A DNA stretch of 19,561 nucleotides from Chitinispirillaceae bacterium (GTDB taxonomy: Bacteria; Fibrobacterota; Chitinivibrionia; Chitinivibrionales; Chitinispirillaceae). The position numbers and the translations under genes are program-made. The notes beneath the pieces are model-generated. The model made no database searches. It saw nothing but the letters and a program-made list of their open reading frames with translations, and was not told where the DNA came from. This document shows positions 1 to 6,709 of this stretch, in pieces (position 1 is the stretch's first letter; each line of letters begins with the position of its first letter). Location of the stretch: positions 1 through 19,561 of the forward strand of contig JAFGDP010000053.1 of the NCBI GenBank assembly GCA_016932075.1. Direction: 5' to 3'.

Positions 1-70
1 AGTCCGTAGCCTGCAGCTCCTGCATGGAGCGGTGCGGTGAGCTTGCTGAAATGCTCCAGGCCGGGTGGGG
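1..70 (+). repeat. direct repeat copy 1 (REP-like, structured)
   Basis: Bases 1-60 are identical to 1087-1146. Both copies then continue to CCGGGTGGGG, with a 5-bp insertion (CCGTG) in the second copy. The unit can fold: GCTCC (16-20) pairs with GGAGC (26-30), and the same GGAGC could instead pair with GCTCC at 53-57. The reverse complement contains a TTCAGCAAGCTCACCGCA-like stretch, similar to the TTCGGCAGGCTCAGCACA stretch near 13354. The element starts at the window edge, so its left border is unknown. Confidence 0.85.
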
Positions 71-197
71 TCAATAGCCTCCTGACAGGTACGCAAACCT
101 CGCAACGATATTGATACCGACTCCTGCGCATCGTTTGCCGGACGCGCTTCGAGCATGAAAAGGTGTTTATTTTCTTTTCAGGATAAGGTATCTTTAT

Positions 198-755
198 TTG
201 AGCCGGCCGGTAATAAAGGGCACGCCGGAAACTGACATGGAAAAAGCGATCCGTATAATCGAAACAGCGCAATCCGAAGGGCTTTTTTCCGCGTATGCCA
301 TCGGGGGAGGAATAGCGGCCCTGTTCTACATGGAACCGGTTGCGACGTTTGACCTCGACATTTTTATTATTCCTCCGGAAACAGCGGGTCCGCTGGTCTC
401 GCTTTCACCGATCTACTCGTGGTTTGAAAAACGCGGGTACAAGCCGTTAAAGGAACAGATTGTTATAGAGGGAATTGCCGTTCAGTTCATTCCGGTATAC
501 AATGATCTGGTCAAGGAAGCGGTTCTCAATGCACAGGATAAAACGTATGGTACCGCCGGCACAAGGGTCATGGGGCCGGAATACCTTGTCGCGATCATGG
601 TCCAGACCGGCCGGCCGAAAGACAAAGAGCGGATAGTGAAATTCCTGCAGCAAGCCGATCTCAACGTGAGCCTGCTCGATTCGATTCTTCAAAAATACGG
701 GTTGTCGCGGGCGTTTGAAGAGTACGAGAGGGGCGGTTATGGCAGAACCGGATAG
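198..755 (+). CDS. nucleotidyltransferase, AbiEii/DUF6036-like (putative toxin-type)
   Basis: A 185-aa protein with a nucleotidyltransferase signature: GGG at residues 36-38 in 'AYAIGGGIAALFY', then 'TFDLDIF' with D52 and D54 as likely metal ligands. A later 'VQFIPV' replaces the usual third-acid segment, and 'TGRPKDKERI' follows at about 137-146. This pattern belongs to the minimal nucleotidyltransferases related to AbiEii/MenT, some of which are toxins of type IV-like toxin-antitoxin systems. The TTG start at 198 has AGGATAAGG about 10 nt upstream. An ATG at 237 (MEKAIRII...) is an alternative and may fit the family better, but has no clear ribosome binding site. The 3' end overlaps the next gene by 17 nt, so the two are probably translationally coupled. 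The fold is fairly sure; toxin activity is inferred from the family and gene pairing. No promoter could be assigned upstream. Confidence 0.8.
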   Translation: MSRPVIKGTPETDMEKAIRIIETAQSEGLFSAYAIGGGIAALFYMEPVATFDLDIFIIPPETAGPLVSLSPIYSWFEKRGYKPLKEQIVIEGIAVQFIPVYNDLVKEAVLNAQDKTYGTAGTRVMGPEYLVAIMVQTGRPKDKERIVKFLQQADLNVSLLDSILQKYGLSRAFEEYERGGYGRTG

Positions 756-939
756 ACTCTTTCAGTACAATGAAGATATTGTCCGGAATATATTCCGGAA
801 AAAAGAGGAATTTCATCGCGATCGAGCGCTCCTGCCCATTGAAGAAAAAATAAAAATCCTCGTCAAGCTCCAGAAGATTTCCCTCACGATTCGTCCCAAA
901 CAAGGCGAAGAAGATACCCGTACGGTTTGGAAGCTGTAA
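739..939 (+). CDS. small partner protein of the nucleotidyltransferase (putative antitoxin-like)
   Basis: A 66-aa charged, mostly helical protein starting at ATG 739 with AGAGGGG 6-9 nt upstream. A TTG at 715 is in frame but has no ribosome binding site. The start lies inside the nucleotidyltransferase gene (17-nt overlap), which indicates coupled expression. The core motif is 'LLPIEEKIKILVKLQKIS' at about residues 35-52. From memory, similar short proteins with an L-P-x-x-E-K-x-x-I-L-V-x-L-Q core occur next to such nucleotidyltransferases. No DNA-binding or membrane segment is evident. Its function is unknown; a regulatory or antitoxin partner is inferred only from overlap, size and context. 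Confidence 0.65.
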   Translation: MAEPDRLFQYNEDIVRNIFRKKEEFHRDRALLPIEEKIKILVKLQKISLTIRPKQGEEDTRTVWKL

Positions 940-971
940 ATTCGGGGGGCTGATTCTCCATTACGCTACTC

Positions 972-1051
972 CACATGCCCGCCGGGCATGTGCCACCCTC
1001 TCCCTGTGGGAGAGGGTGTGTCCTGCTGAAGGCAGGACGGGTGAGGTCAAA
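972..1051 (+). repeat. three-hairpin intergenic element, copy A
   Basis: Three perfect stem-loops in a row. CACATGCCC (972-980) pairs with 984-992. CACCCTCTCCC (994-1004) pairs with 1008-1018. GTCCTGC (1020-1026) pairs with 1032-1038. They are followed by the tail GGGTGAGGTCAAA (1039-1051). The layout and tail match 7961-8030, and related two-hairpin forms occur at 9817-9883 and 13213-13260. None of the stems is followed by a T-tract, so these are not ordinary terminators. Confidence 0.8.
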
Positions 1052-1086
1052 ACGATTTAAACGGAAGAACACCTCCTGCCTGTTAA

Positions 1087-1161
1087 AGTCCGTAGCCTGC
1101 AGCTCCTGCATGGAGCGGTGCGGTGAGCTTGCTGAAATGCTCCAGGCCGTGCCGGGTGGGG
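1087..1161 (+). repeat. direct repeat copy 2 (REP-like)
   Basis: Second copy of the 1-70 unit, identical for the first 60 bases and carrying a CCGTG insertion near its end. It lies 36 nt after the three-hairpin element. Together the two copies bracket the nucleotidyltransferase gene pair. The remainder of the 940-1392 gap holds the hairpin element, a terminator-like hairpin at 1195-1226 and the TTCAACC cassette. I see no gene in it. Confidence 0.85.
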
Positions 1162-1194
1162 TTCCTTTCCCGCCCCAATAATTTCCCCTGCCTG

Positions 1195-1226
1195 ACCGTA
1201 TTTTTCCAGTAACAGTACGGTTTTTT
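1195..1226 (+). terminator. possible rho-independent terminator
   Basis: ACCGTA (1195-1200) and TACGGT (1216-1221) form a 6-bp stem with a 15-nt loop. It runs into a T6 tract at 1221-1226. It could end transcription of the nucleotidyltransferase pair about 255 nt downstream of the second gene. The stem is short and the loop large, so the call is tentative. Confidence 0.4.
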
Positions 1227-1343
1227 CCCTCTCAACAGCACCTCTTTGTATTTTTATTGTGTTACGTGCAAAGGCCGGGAAATGCCGTATGGTAACGAGT
1301 TGAACCGGGCAAGGTCGGACCAGCATACAGGGGTGTATACATG

Positions 1344-1394
1344 AACCGCTGTTATTTCATCTTTTCAACCCTTCAACCTTTCAACCGCTGTTAT
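1344..1394 (+). repeat. TTCAACC-type repeat cassette between 12-bp direct repeats
   Basis: AACCGCTGTTAT occurs at 1344-1355 and again at 1383-1394. Between them lies a run of TTCAACC-like units (1361-1386). The second copy of the 12-mer includes the first two bases of the ATG of the downstream glycosyltransferase. The same TTCAACC units occur in reverse orientation at 3750-3779, just after the next gene. The arrangement looks like a short inserted or slippage-expanded cassette that occupies the usual ribosome-binding position. Confidence 0.7.
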
Positions 1395-2121
1395 GCCTGA
1401 AAACGTTCTTATCATCATCCCTACCTACAATGAGCGCGAAACCATTGGCGTGCTCATTCCTGCTATTTTAAAGACGGTTCCTGACACGCACATACTGGTG
1501 GTTGACGACGGCTCTCCTGACGGCACGTCGCAGTACGTGAAAGAAACCTTTGGCGCGAGCGGCGCGGTGTTTGTGCTTGACCGGACAAAGAAAGAGGGGC
1601 TTGGCAGGGCGTATGTTGCGGGTTTTGGCTGGGCCCTGGAGAGGCAGTACCAGTATGTTTTTGAAATGGATGCCGACTATTCGCATGACCCCAAATACCT
1701 GCCTGATTTTCTCAAGGCCATAGGGTCCAATGACCTGGTGATCGGGTCGCGGTATATTTCAGGGGTCAATGTAGTGAACTGGCCCATGTCCCGGCTGCTT
1801 CTGAGTTACTTCGCCAACAAATATGCGCGGTTCGTGACCGGTATCCCGGTGCGCGACTGCACGAGCGGGTTCAAGTGCTTCAGGCGCGCGGTGCTCGAGT
1901 CCCTGGATCTCGGACGCGTGGCGTCGTCGGGCTATTCGTTCCAGATTGAAATCAATTATAGTGCCTGGAAAAAGGGGTTCAGGATCACGGAGGTGCCGAT
2001 TGTTTTTACCGACCGGCGCCGCGGCGCCTCAAAGATGTCGGGCGGTATCGTGCGCGAGGCGTTTCTGCTGGTGCTCTGGAAGCTGTTTTTCTCCTCGGTC
2101 ATGAGCAGGAGAGGCAAGTGA
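1393..2121 (+). CDS. polyprenol monophosphomannose synthase-like glycosyltransferase (GT2, DPM1 family)
   Basis: A 242-aa family-2 glycosyltransferase, predicted to transfer a sugar from a nucleotide donor to a polyprenyl phosphate at the inner face of the cytoplasmic membrane. Visible motifs are 'IIIPTYNERE' at about residues 7-16, nucleotide-binding 'VVDDGSPDGT' at 36-45, the metal-binding 'MDADYSHDP' at 92-100, and 'IGSRY' at about 117-121. The C-terminal 'FTDRRRGASKMS' is typical of the DPM1 branch. There is no C-terminal GtrA-type membrane domain, so it resembles the stand-alone catalytic unit. ATG 1393 gives the family-typical N-terminus, but no Shine-Dalgarno is present, because a TTCAACC repeat occupies that position. 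The stop TGA overlaps the GTG start of the next gene (GTGA). The exact sugar (mannose, glucose or another) cannot be read from the sequence. Confidence 0.88.
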   Translation: MPENVLIIIPTYNERETIGVLIPAILKTVPDTHILVVDDGSPDGTSQYVKETFGASGAVFVLDRTKKEGLGRAYVAGFGWALERQYQYVFEMDADYSHDPKYLPDFLKAIGSNDLVIGSRYISGVNVVNWPMSRLLLSYFANKYARFVTGIPVRDCTSGFKCFRRAVLESLDLGRVASSGYSFQIEINYSAWKKGFRITEVPIVFTDRRRGASKMSGGIVREAFLLVLWKLFFSSVMSRRGK

Positions 2122-3743
2122 CGGACCCTGCCGCCATACGCGTGTCGGTGGTCGTGGTCAACTACAAGGTGCCTTTGAGCCTGCGGCAGGCGCTGCGGTC
2201 GCTGCGCGAGGCGGAAGGGTACGACACGGCTGAAGTGATCGTGGTTGACAACGCGTCAGGGGACGGGTCGCGGGAGACCATAACCGCGGAATTTCCTGAA
2301 ATCAAATGGGTCCAGCTCAAGGCCAATATCGGGTTCGGCAAGGCGTGCAATGTGGGGGCGCGCAATGCCGCGGGCGAGTTTCTTCTGTTTCTCAATCCGG
2401 ACACCATTGTGAGCAGGGGCACCCTTGTTCTGGCGGTCGATTTCATGGATGAACATGAGGACGTGGGGCTGCTCGGTGCAAAGACGCTTAATCCTGACGG
2501 CACGATGCAGCCCGGGTGCCGCCGCGGTTTTCCAACACCGGAAGCTGCGCTGTACCATTTTATCGGCTTGAGCAGGCTGTTTCCGAAAAATGAGCGTTTC
2601 GGAGGGTACCACTATACCTGGCTCGATCCGGACGACTCCTCGGAAGTGGACGCGGTGTCAGGATCATGCATGTTCATCAGGCGCCATCTGTTTGAAACCA
2701 TCGGCGGTTTTGACGAGCGCTTTTTCATGTACGGTGAAGACCTTGACCTCTGCCGCAGGGTGCATGAGACGGGAAGCAAGGTATGGTATTATCCGGCCAT
2801 TCAGATCATTCACCTCAAGGGAAGAAGTTCAGGAAAACGGCTTTTGAAATCAACGCTTGCTTTTTATGAGGCAATGATCATCTATTCAAGAAAGTACCGG
2901 CACCTGGATAACACGTTTTTTCCGGCCTGGATCGTGTATTGCGGCATCCTGGCGCAGGCAGTCGTGGGCATCGGCTCGCGCATGTTCAGGGCCGGCATAG
3001 CCTGTTTTATTGATCTGATGATTATCAATACCGCGCTCTGGGCGGGCCTTATGCTGCGGCTTGCAGGCGCTGGCGCGGTCAATCCCTACTCAGAGCCGGG
3101 ACTCCTGCCCATGCTCGGCCTGCACTCATTGCAGAGCGCGAGCTTTCTTGTCATGTTCGCCTATTTCGGCATCTATTCCCATAAGCGCTATTCTGTTTCC
3201 AACCTGCTGGTGTCGGCTTTTTTTGCGTCGGTCATTTTCATGACCAGCGTGTATTTCATAAAATCGCTTGCGTTTTCCAGGCTCGCGTTCGCCGGGGCCA
3301 CGATCGCCGCCGTGTTTTTCCTCGTTGCCTGGCGCCATCTGCTGCCGCTGGTGGTCTCCGGCCTGAGGAGGATAATTTACGCGCGTGACAAGGTGATCAT
3401 TATCGGCGCAGGCGCGATTCCGCGCGTGCTCATCGGAAATATTGAACAGCAGAAGAGCGCGACCATTACCGGCATTCTCTGGGCGGGGAACGGTCAGCAG
3501 CCGGGAGAGTTCGAAGGGTATCCGGTACTCGGCCGCATGGAGGAGGTCGCCCAGGTACTGTCGCGCGTGAGTGTCGACATGGTGCTTGTGGCGACGGCGC
3601 TCCCCTGGTATTCCCATATGATCGAGGCGCTGGCCCGGGTAAAGGCAAAAAACCTGACCATCCGCTGGGTGCCCAATGAACTGTTTGAAAAGAGTCCTGA
3701 GTTGCTGCCGGAAACGATCCCGCTGCATGATTTCAGTGTGTAG
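2118..3743 (+). CDS. GT2 (WbbL-like) glycosyltransferase fused to the N-terminal half of a polyprenyl glycosylphosphotransferase
   Basis: A 541-aa protein with two modules. Residues 1 to about 260 are a WbbL/rhamnosyltransferase-like GT2 domain with 'VVDNASGDGS' (42-51), 'NPDTIV' (93-98), 'YGEDLDLCRR' (205-214) and 'HLKGRSS' (232-238). Residues about 268-415 hold several hydrophobic helices. Residues about 424-541 form a Rossmann-like CoA_binding_3-type domain with 'VIIIGAGA' (426-433). This second half matches the region that precedes the catalytic sugar-transferase domain in WbaP/EpsE-type enzymes, but the protein ends just where that domain should begin. The GTG start overlaps the previous stop and has AGGAGAGG upstream, so the two genes are co-translated. 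The GT2 module may use dTDP-L-rhamnose, given rfbB and rfbD nearby; that is inference. A TTCAACC repeat begins 6 nt after the stop. Confidence 0.85.
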   Translation: MTDPAAIRVSVVVVNYKVPLSLRQALRSLREAEGYDTAEVIVVDNASGDGSRETITAEFPEIKWVQLKANIGFGKACNVGARNAAGEFLLFLNPDTIVSRGTLVLAVDFMDEHEDVGLLGAKTLNPDGTMQPGCRRGFPTPEAALYHFIGLSRLFPKNERFGGYHYTWLDPDDSSEVDAVSGSCMFIRRHLFETIGGFDERFFMYGEDLDLCRRVHETGSKVWYYPAIQIIHLKGRSSGKRLLKSTLAFYEAMIIYSRKYRHLDNTFFPAWIVYCGILAQAVVGIGSRMFRAGIACFIDLMIINTALWAGLMLRLAGAGAVNPYSEPGLLPMLGLHSLQSASFLVMFAYFGIYSHKRYSVSNLLVSAFFASVIFMTSVYFIKSLAFSRLAFAGATIAAVFFLVAWRHLLPLVVSGLRRIIYARDKVIIIGAGAIPRVLIGNIEQQKSATITGILWAGNGQQPGEFEGYPVLGRMEEVAQVLSRVSVDMVLVATALPWYSHMIEALARVKAKNLTIRWVPNELFEKSPELLPETIPLHDFSV

Positions 3744-3749
3744 GAAGAA

Positions 3750-3779
3750 GTTGAAAGGTTGAAAAGAGTTGAAAGGTTA
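3750..3779 (-). repeat. TTCAACC-type repeat, inverted copy
   Basis: On the minus strand this reads as repeated AACCTTTCAAC/CTTTTCAACC units, matching 1361-1386 in opposite orientation. It starts 6 nt after the stop codon of the GT2 fusion. The rest of the 3744-3859 gap is AT-richer and includes AATCTGCAAT near 3844, a relative of the AATCCGCAAT motif seen at 13333-13456 and 16627-16659. Confidence 0.65.
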
Positions 3780-3859
3780 TAAAGAGAATAACGATGAAGA
3801 ATGGTGGTGGTTTTATATTTTATTCCGTAATCCTCAATTCTCAATCTGCAATAAATAAG

Positions 3860-3931
<72 letters not shown>

Positions 3932-3938
3932 CTATAAT

Positions 3939-3967
3939 AAAAAGGGGCTTGTAGCATGCAAAGCCCC
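3939..3967 (-). terminator. terminator-like hairpin between tRNA-Gly and tRNA-Cys
   Basis: On the minus strand GGGGCTT (3961-3967) pairs with AAGCCCC (3944-3950) around a 10-nt loop and is followed by T5 (3939-3943). This is a credible intrinsic terminator for tRNA-Gly. It sits only 7 nt before the mature 5' end of tRNA-Cys, which leaves no room for a separate tRNA-Cys promoter. It may therefore be partly read through, or act as a processing hairpin. Confidence 0.5.
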
Positions 3968-3978
3968 GGAACTTATGG

Positions 3979-4050
3979 AGCGAGAGACGGGACTTGAACC
4001 CGCGACAGCCACCTTGGCAAGGTGGAGCTCTACCACTGAGCTACTCTCGC
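3979..4050 (-). tRNA. tRNA-Gly (GCC)
   Basis: The reverse strand gives acceptor arms GCGAGAG and CTCTCGC, D-arm GCTCAGTGGTAGAGC, anticodon stem CCACC/GGTGG with loop TTGCCAA (anticodon GCC), and T-arm GCGGG-TTCAAGT-CCCGT. The discriminator is U73. CCA is not encoded. It is transcribed away from pyruvate kinase. Confidence 0.95.
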
Positions 4051-4061
4051 ACAGGAAAAAA

Positions 4062-4089
4062 AATACAACACATTCATATATATAGTCAA
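4062..4089 (-). promoter_or_regulatory. probable promoter for the tRNA-Gly/tRNA-Cys unit
   Basis: Minus strand: TTGACT (4084-4089, 5/6 to the -35 consensus), 16-bp spacer, then TGTATT (4062-4067, 4/6 to the -10 consensus). It ends 11 nt before the mature 5' end of tRNA-Gly. The region is shared with the upstream side of the divergent pyruvate kinase gene. Confidence 0.5.
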
Positions 4090-4107
4090 TAGCAAAAAGG
4101 GGTGGTA

Positions 4108-5544
4108 ATGGCCGCTCTGATGAAAAAGACCAGAATTATAGCAACCATAGGGCCGGCTTCACAGAATCCGGAAACGATCCGGCGGCTTATCCGTGCCGGG
4201 GTGAATGCTTTCAGGCTCAATTTTTCCCACGGCGACCATGCAACGCATGGCAGATCCATGGCGATGATCAAACAGGTTTCCGACCGGTGCAACACTCCCG
4301 TGGCGCTTGTCGCGGATCTGCAGGGGCCCAAGATCCGCACCAGGTGTACTGAAGGAAACAGGCCGGTCATGCTTAAAAAAGGGGCCAGGATAGCGGTGAC
4401 CGGCGCAAAGGTAGAATGCGGCAAAACCCTTGTCGCAATCGACTACCCGGACCTGGAAAAGGAGATCAAGCCGGGCCAAAAGATCATGATCAATGACGGC
4501 GCGATCCGTCTCACGACGCTGTCCGCGGACAAAAAAGCGCGCCGGATCATGTGTCTTGTTGAGGCGGGTGGAACATACGGGTCGCATAAAGGGGTCAACC
4601 TGCCCGACGTGAAGCTTTCGTTGCCGTCCCTCACTTCAAAAGACCTGTCTGATCTCAGCTTTATTCTCAGACACGATATCCAGTACCTTGCGCTTTCATT
4701 TGTGCGGAGCGCCGCGGATGTGCTGGCGCTGCGCGCCCGGGTCCGGTCAAAAAGGCCTGGTATCAGGATCATCGCGAAAATAGAAAAACCCGAAGCGGCG
4801 GCGGCAATCGATTCCATACTCGACGCGGCTGACGGCATCATGGTGGCGCGCGGCGATCTCGGGGTCGAGACAACGCCGTCGGATGTGCCGGTGCTGCAGA
4901 AGACGCTGATCAGCCGCGCCAATGAACAGGGAAAGACCGTGATCGTGGCCACGCAGATGCTTGAGTCAATGATCGAGCACCCCCTTCCCACGCGCGCGGA
5001 ATCGAGCGACGTGGCGAACGCGATTTTCGACGGCGCCGACGCGATCATGCTGTCCGGCGAAACGGCCGTGGGCGCGTTTCCCCTTGAGGCGGCGGCCATG
5101 ATGGCCCGGATCGCCCGGACAGCCGAGCAAAGCCAGTACCTGCACCGCGATATCATCAACCTGAGCGGCACGGGCCGCCGGTCGTCCAGGGCCGTGTGCG
5201 AGGCCGCCGCATGGGCGAGCCGCGACCTGGACAATTCGCCGGTCTGCGTGTTCACGCTGTCCGGCGACACGGCCCTGTATATGTCCAAGATAAGGAACCA
5301 GTCGCCCATTTTCGCGTTTTCGCCGGAACAGAAGGTGGTGCGCATGCTTTCATTGGCGTGGAACGTGACCCCGTTTCATATTCCGTTTGAAAAGCACATG
5401 GCCGACTTGATCACGGACGCGGAATCAATCCTGCTGCGAAACCGGCTCGTCAGGCGGGGCGCGCATATCATTCTGGTAAGCGGCACCACGCCGGTAAAAG
5501 GGGCGACCAATGTGATGAGGATAAAGAGGGTGGGGGAACGATAA
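4108..5544 (+). CDS. pyk: pyruvate kinase
   Basis: A 478-aa cytoplasmic glycolytic enzyme converting phosphoenolpyruvate and ADP to pyruvate and ATP. Visible motifs are N-terminal 'KKTRIIATIGPAS', 'FRLNFSHG' (R36, N38 and S40 for substrate and K+/phosphate binding), 'IAKIEKPEA' with the catalytic lysine, 'DGIMVARGDLGVE' binding the divalent metal, and 'ATQMLESMI...PTRAESSDVANA' followed by 'MLSGETAVG'. A C-terminal regulatory domain is present but ends without an extra PEP-utiliser domain, so the length is normal. ATG 4108 is chosen because AGGGG lies 5-6 nt upstream. GTG 4102 and ATG 4120 are in-frame alternatives. The gene stands alone, divergent from the tRNAs and convergent with rfbB, with a shared terminator hairpin. 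Confidence 0.96.
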   Translation: MAALMKKTRIIATIGPASQNPETIRRLIRAGVNAFRLNFSHGDHATHGRSMAMIKQVSDRCNTPVALVADLQGPKIRTRCTEGNRPVMLKKGARIAVTGAKVECGKTLVAIDYPDLEKEIKPGQKIMINDGAIRLTTLSADKKARRIMCLVEAGGTYGSHKGVNLPDVKLSLPSLTSKDLSDLSFILRHDIQYLALSFVRSAADVLALRARVRSKRPGIRIIAKIEKPEAAAAIDSILDAADGIMVARGDLGVETTPSDVPVLQKTLISRANEQGKTVIVATQMLESMIEHPLPTRAESSDVANAIFDGADAIMLSGETAVGAFPLEAAAMMARIARTAEQSQYLHRDIINLSGTGRRSSRAVCEAAAWASRDLDNSPVCVFTLSGDTALYMSKIRNQSPIFAFSPEQKVVRMLSLAWNVTPFHIPFEKHMADLITDAESILLRNRLVRRGAHIILVSGTTPVKGATNVMRIKRVGER

Positions 5545-5572
5545 CTGCGCGGAATAAATGAATCATATGAGG

Positions 5573-5606
5573 GAGGGGCGACCCATTGGGTCGCCCCTCT
5601 ACTTTT
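5573..5606 (+). terminator. rho-independent terminator of pyk, shared with the rfbB 3' end
   Basis: A perfect 12-bp stem (5573-5584 with 5588-5599) with a 3-nt loop ATT, followed by TACTTTT. It lies 28 nt past the pyk stop. The rfbB stop codon on the other strand overlaps the base of the stem, so it may serve both convergent units, although only the plus strand has a T-tract. The AGGGGCGACCC-type palindrome is also a common dispersed intergenic repeat type in bacterial genomes. Confidence 0.75.
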
Positions 5607-6588
5607 GTAATAACGGTGACCACCACCACTGGTTTTGCAGGTACCAGTCAATGGTTTTTGTGAGGCCCTGTTCGAACGTGACTGAAGGGGACCAGCCGAG
5701 GCCGGTTTTGATTTTTGTGGCGTCAATGGCATAGCGGCGGTCATGGCCCGGCCGGTCGGTCACAAAGGAGATAAGGGATTCGGGTTTGCGAAGGTGGGTG
5801 AGGATCAGTTTCACAATGTCGATATTGTGCTGTTCATTGCACCCGCCGATATTGTACACCTCGCCGCAAACGCCCCGCTCAAGCACGGCGCACAGGGCGC
5901 TGCAGTGGTCCTGCACATAGAGCCAGTCGCGCACGTTCATGCCGTCGCCATATACGGGAAGGGGCGTGCCGGCGAGTGCGTTCGTGATCATGAGCGGAAT
6001 GAGTTTTTCAGGGAACTGGTACGGCCCGTAGTTGTTTGAGCAGCGGGTGATGATCGCGGGAAAACGCCAGGTCTCATGGTATGACCGCACGAGCAGGTCG
6101 CTGCCCGCCTTGCTGGCGGAGTAGGGGCTGTTTGGTGAAAGCGGCGTGGTTTCAGAAAAGGAGCCCCTCGGGCCGAGCGTGCCGTACACCTCGTCGGTGG
6201 AAACGTGGATGAACCGAGTCTCGCTGAACCGGTCTTCCCAGGCTGCGCGGGCTGTTTTAAGCAGGGCGTGCGTGCCCAGCACGTTCGTGATCACGAACTG
6301 GTCGGGCGCGGTGATGCTGCGGTCGACATGGGACTCGGCGGCGAAATGGACGACCGCGTCAAACCGGTGCTCCCTGAAGAGCGAAACAAGCAGCCCGGTA
6401 TCGTTGATATCGCCTTTGACAAACTGGTATTGGGGATGGCCGCTCGCCTGTTTCAGGTTGTCGAGATTGCCCGCATAGGTCAGCGCGTCCAGGTTCACCA
6501 CGTGGTACTCTTTGCGCCGTTCCAGAATATAATGGACGAAATTCGACCCGATAAAACCTGCGCCGCCGGTGACAAGGATTTTTTTCAT
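5599..6588 (-). CDS. rfbB: dTDP-glucose 4,6-dehydratase
   Basis: A 329-aa short-chain dehydrogenase/reductase that converts dTDP-D-glucose to dTDP-4-keto-6-deoxyglucose, the second step of dTDP-L-rhamnose synthesis. The NAD-binding 'GGAGFIGSN' is at 8-16. The catalytic 'STDEVYG' has T131, D132 and E133. Y156-x3-K160 lies in 'YSASK'. '[15 protein letters not shown]' and '[12 protein letters not shown]' are family hallmarks. The start at ATG 6588 places MKKILVTGG at the N-terminus as in homologues. An in-frame extension reaching 6738 would run back into rfbD and is rejected. The ribosome binding site is weak. It is the last gene of the minus-strand polysaccharide region, 121 nt after rfbD; that gap holds only a small hairpin (6628-6646). 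The C-terminus '[11 protein letters not shown]' is ordinary. Confidence 0.95.
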   Translation of the reverse strand: MKKILVTGGAGFIGSNFVHYILERRKEYHVVNLDALTYAGNLDNLKQASGHPQYQFVKGDINDTGLLVSLFREHRFDAVVHFAAESHVDRSITAPDQFVITNVLGTHALLKTARAAWEDRFSETRFIHVSTDEVYGTLGPRGSFSETTPLSPNSPYSASKAGSDLLVRSYHETWRFPAIITRCSNNYGPYQFPEKLIPLMITNALAGTPLPVYGDGMNVRDWLYVQDHCSALCAVLERGVCGEVYNIGGCNEQHNIDIVKLILTHLRKPESLISFVTDRPGHDRRYAIDATKIKTGLGWSPSVTFEQGLTKTIDWYLQNQWWWSPLLQK

Positions 6589-6709
6589 GGTGACCGTAAA
6601 ATAATTTATCGGCAGGCGCCTGAAACGCCGGGATATCGTTTCCCGGATGCTGTTTGATGGGACAGGGAGATATCCCAAGGCCGGCTGATTCGGTCTTGGC
6701 TGTGGAAGA

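Noticed and set aside
972..1051. Hairpin arrays as rho-independent terminators or CRISPR repeats
   Set aside because: There is no T-tract after the stems, the stems differ in sequence between and within copies, and no regular spacer pattern exists.
3126..3728. 200-codon open frame antisense to the GT2 fusion
   Set aside because: His/Arg-rich shadow composition, no domain, and full overlap with a coherent membrane/Rossmann domain on the other strand.
3934..3939. TATTAT on the minus strand as a -10 box for tRNA-Cys
   Set aside because: It is only 2 nt from the mature tRNA 5' end, so transcription would start inside the tRNA, and there is no convincing -35.
4443..5345. 300-codon open frame on the minus strand antisense to pyk
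   Set aside because: Low-complexity Ser/Arg/Ala composition typical of a shadow frame; pyruvate kinase on the plus strand is certain.
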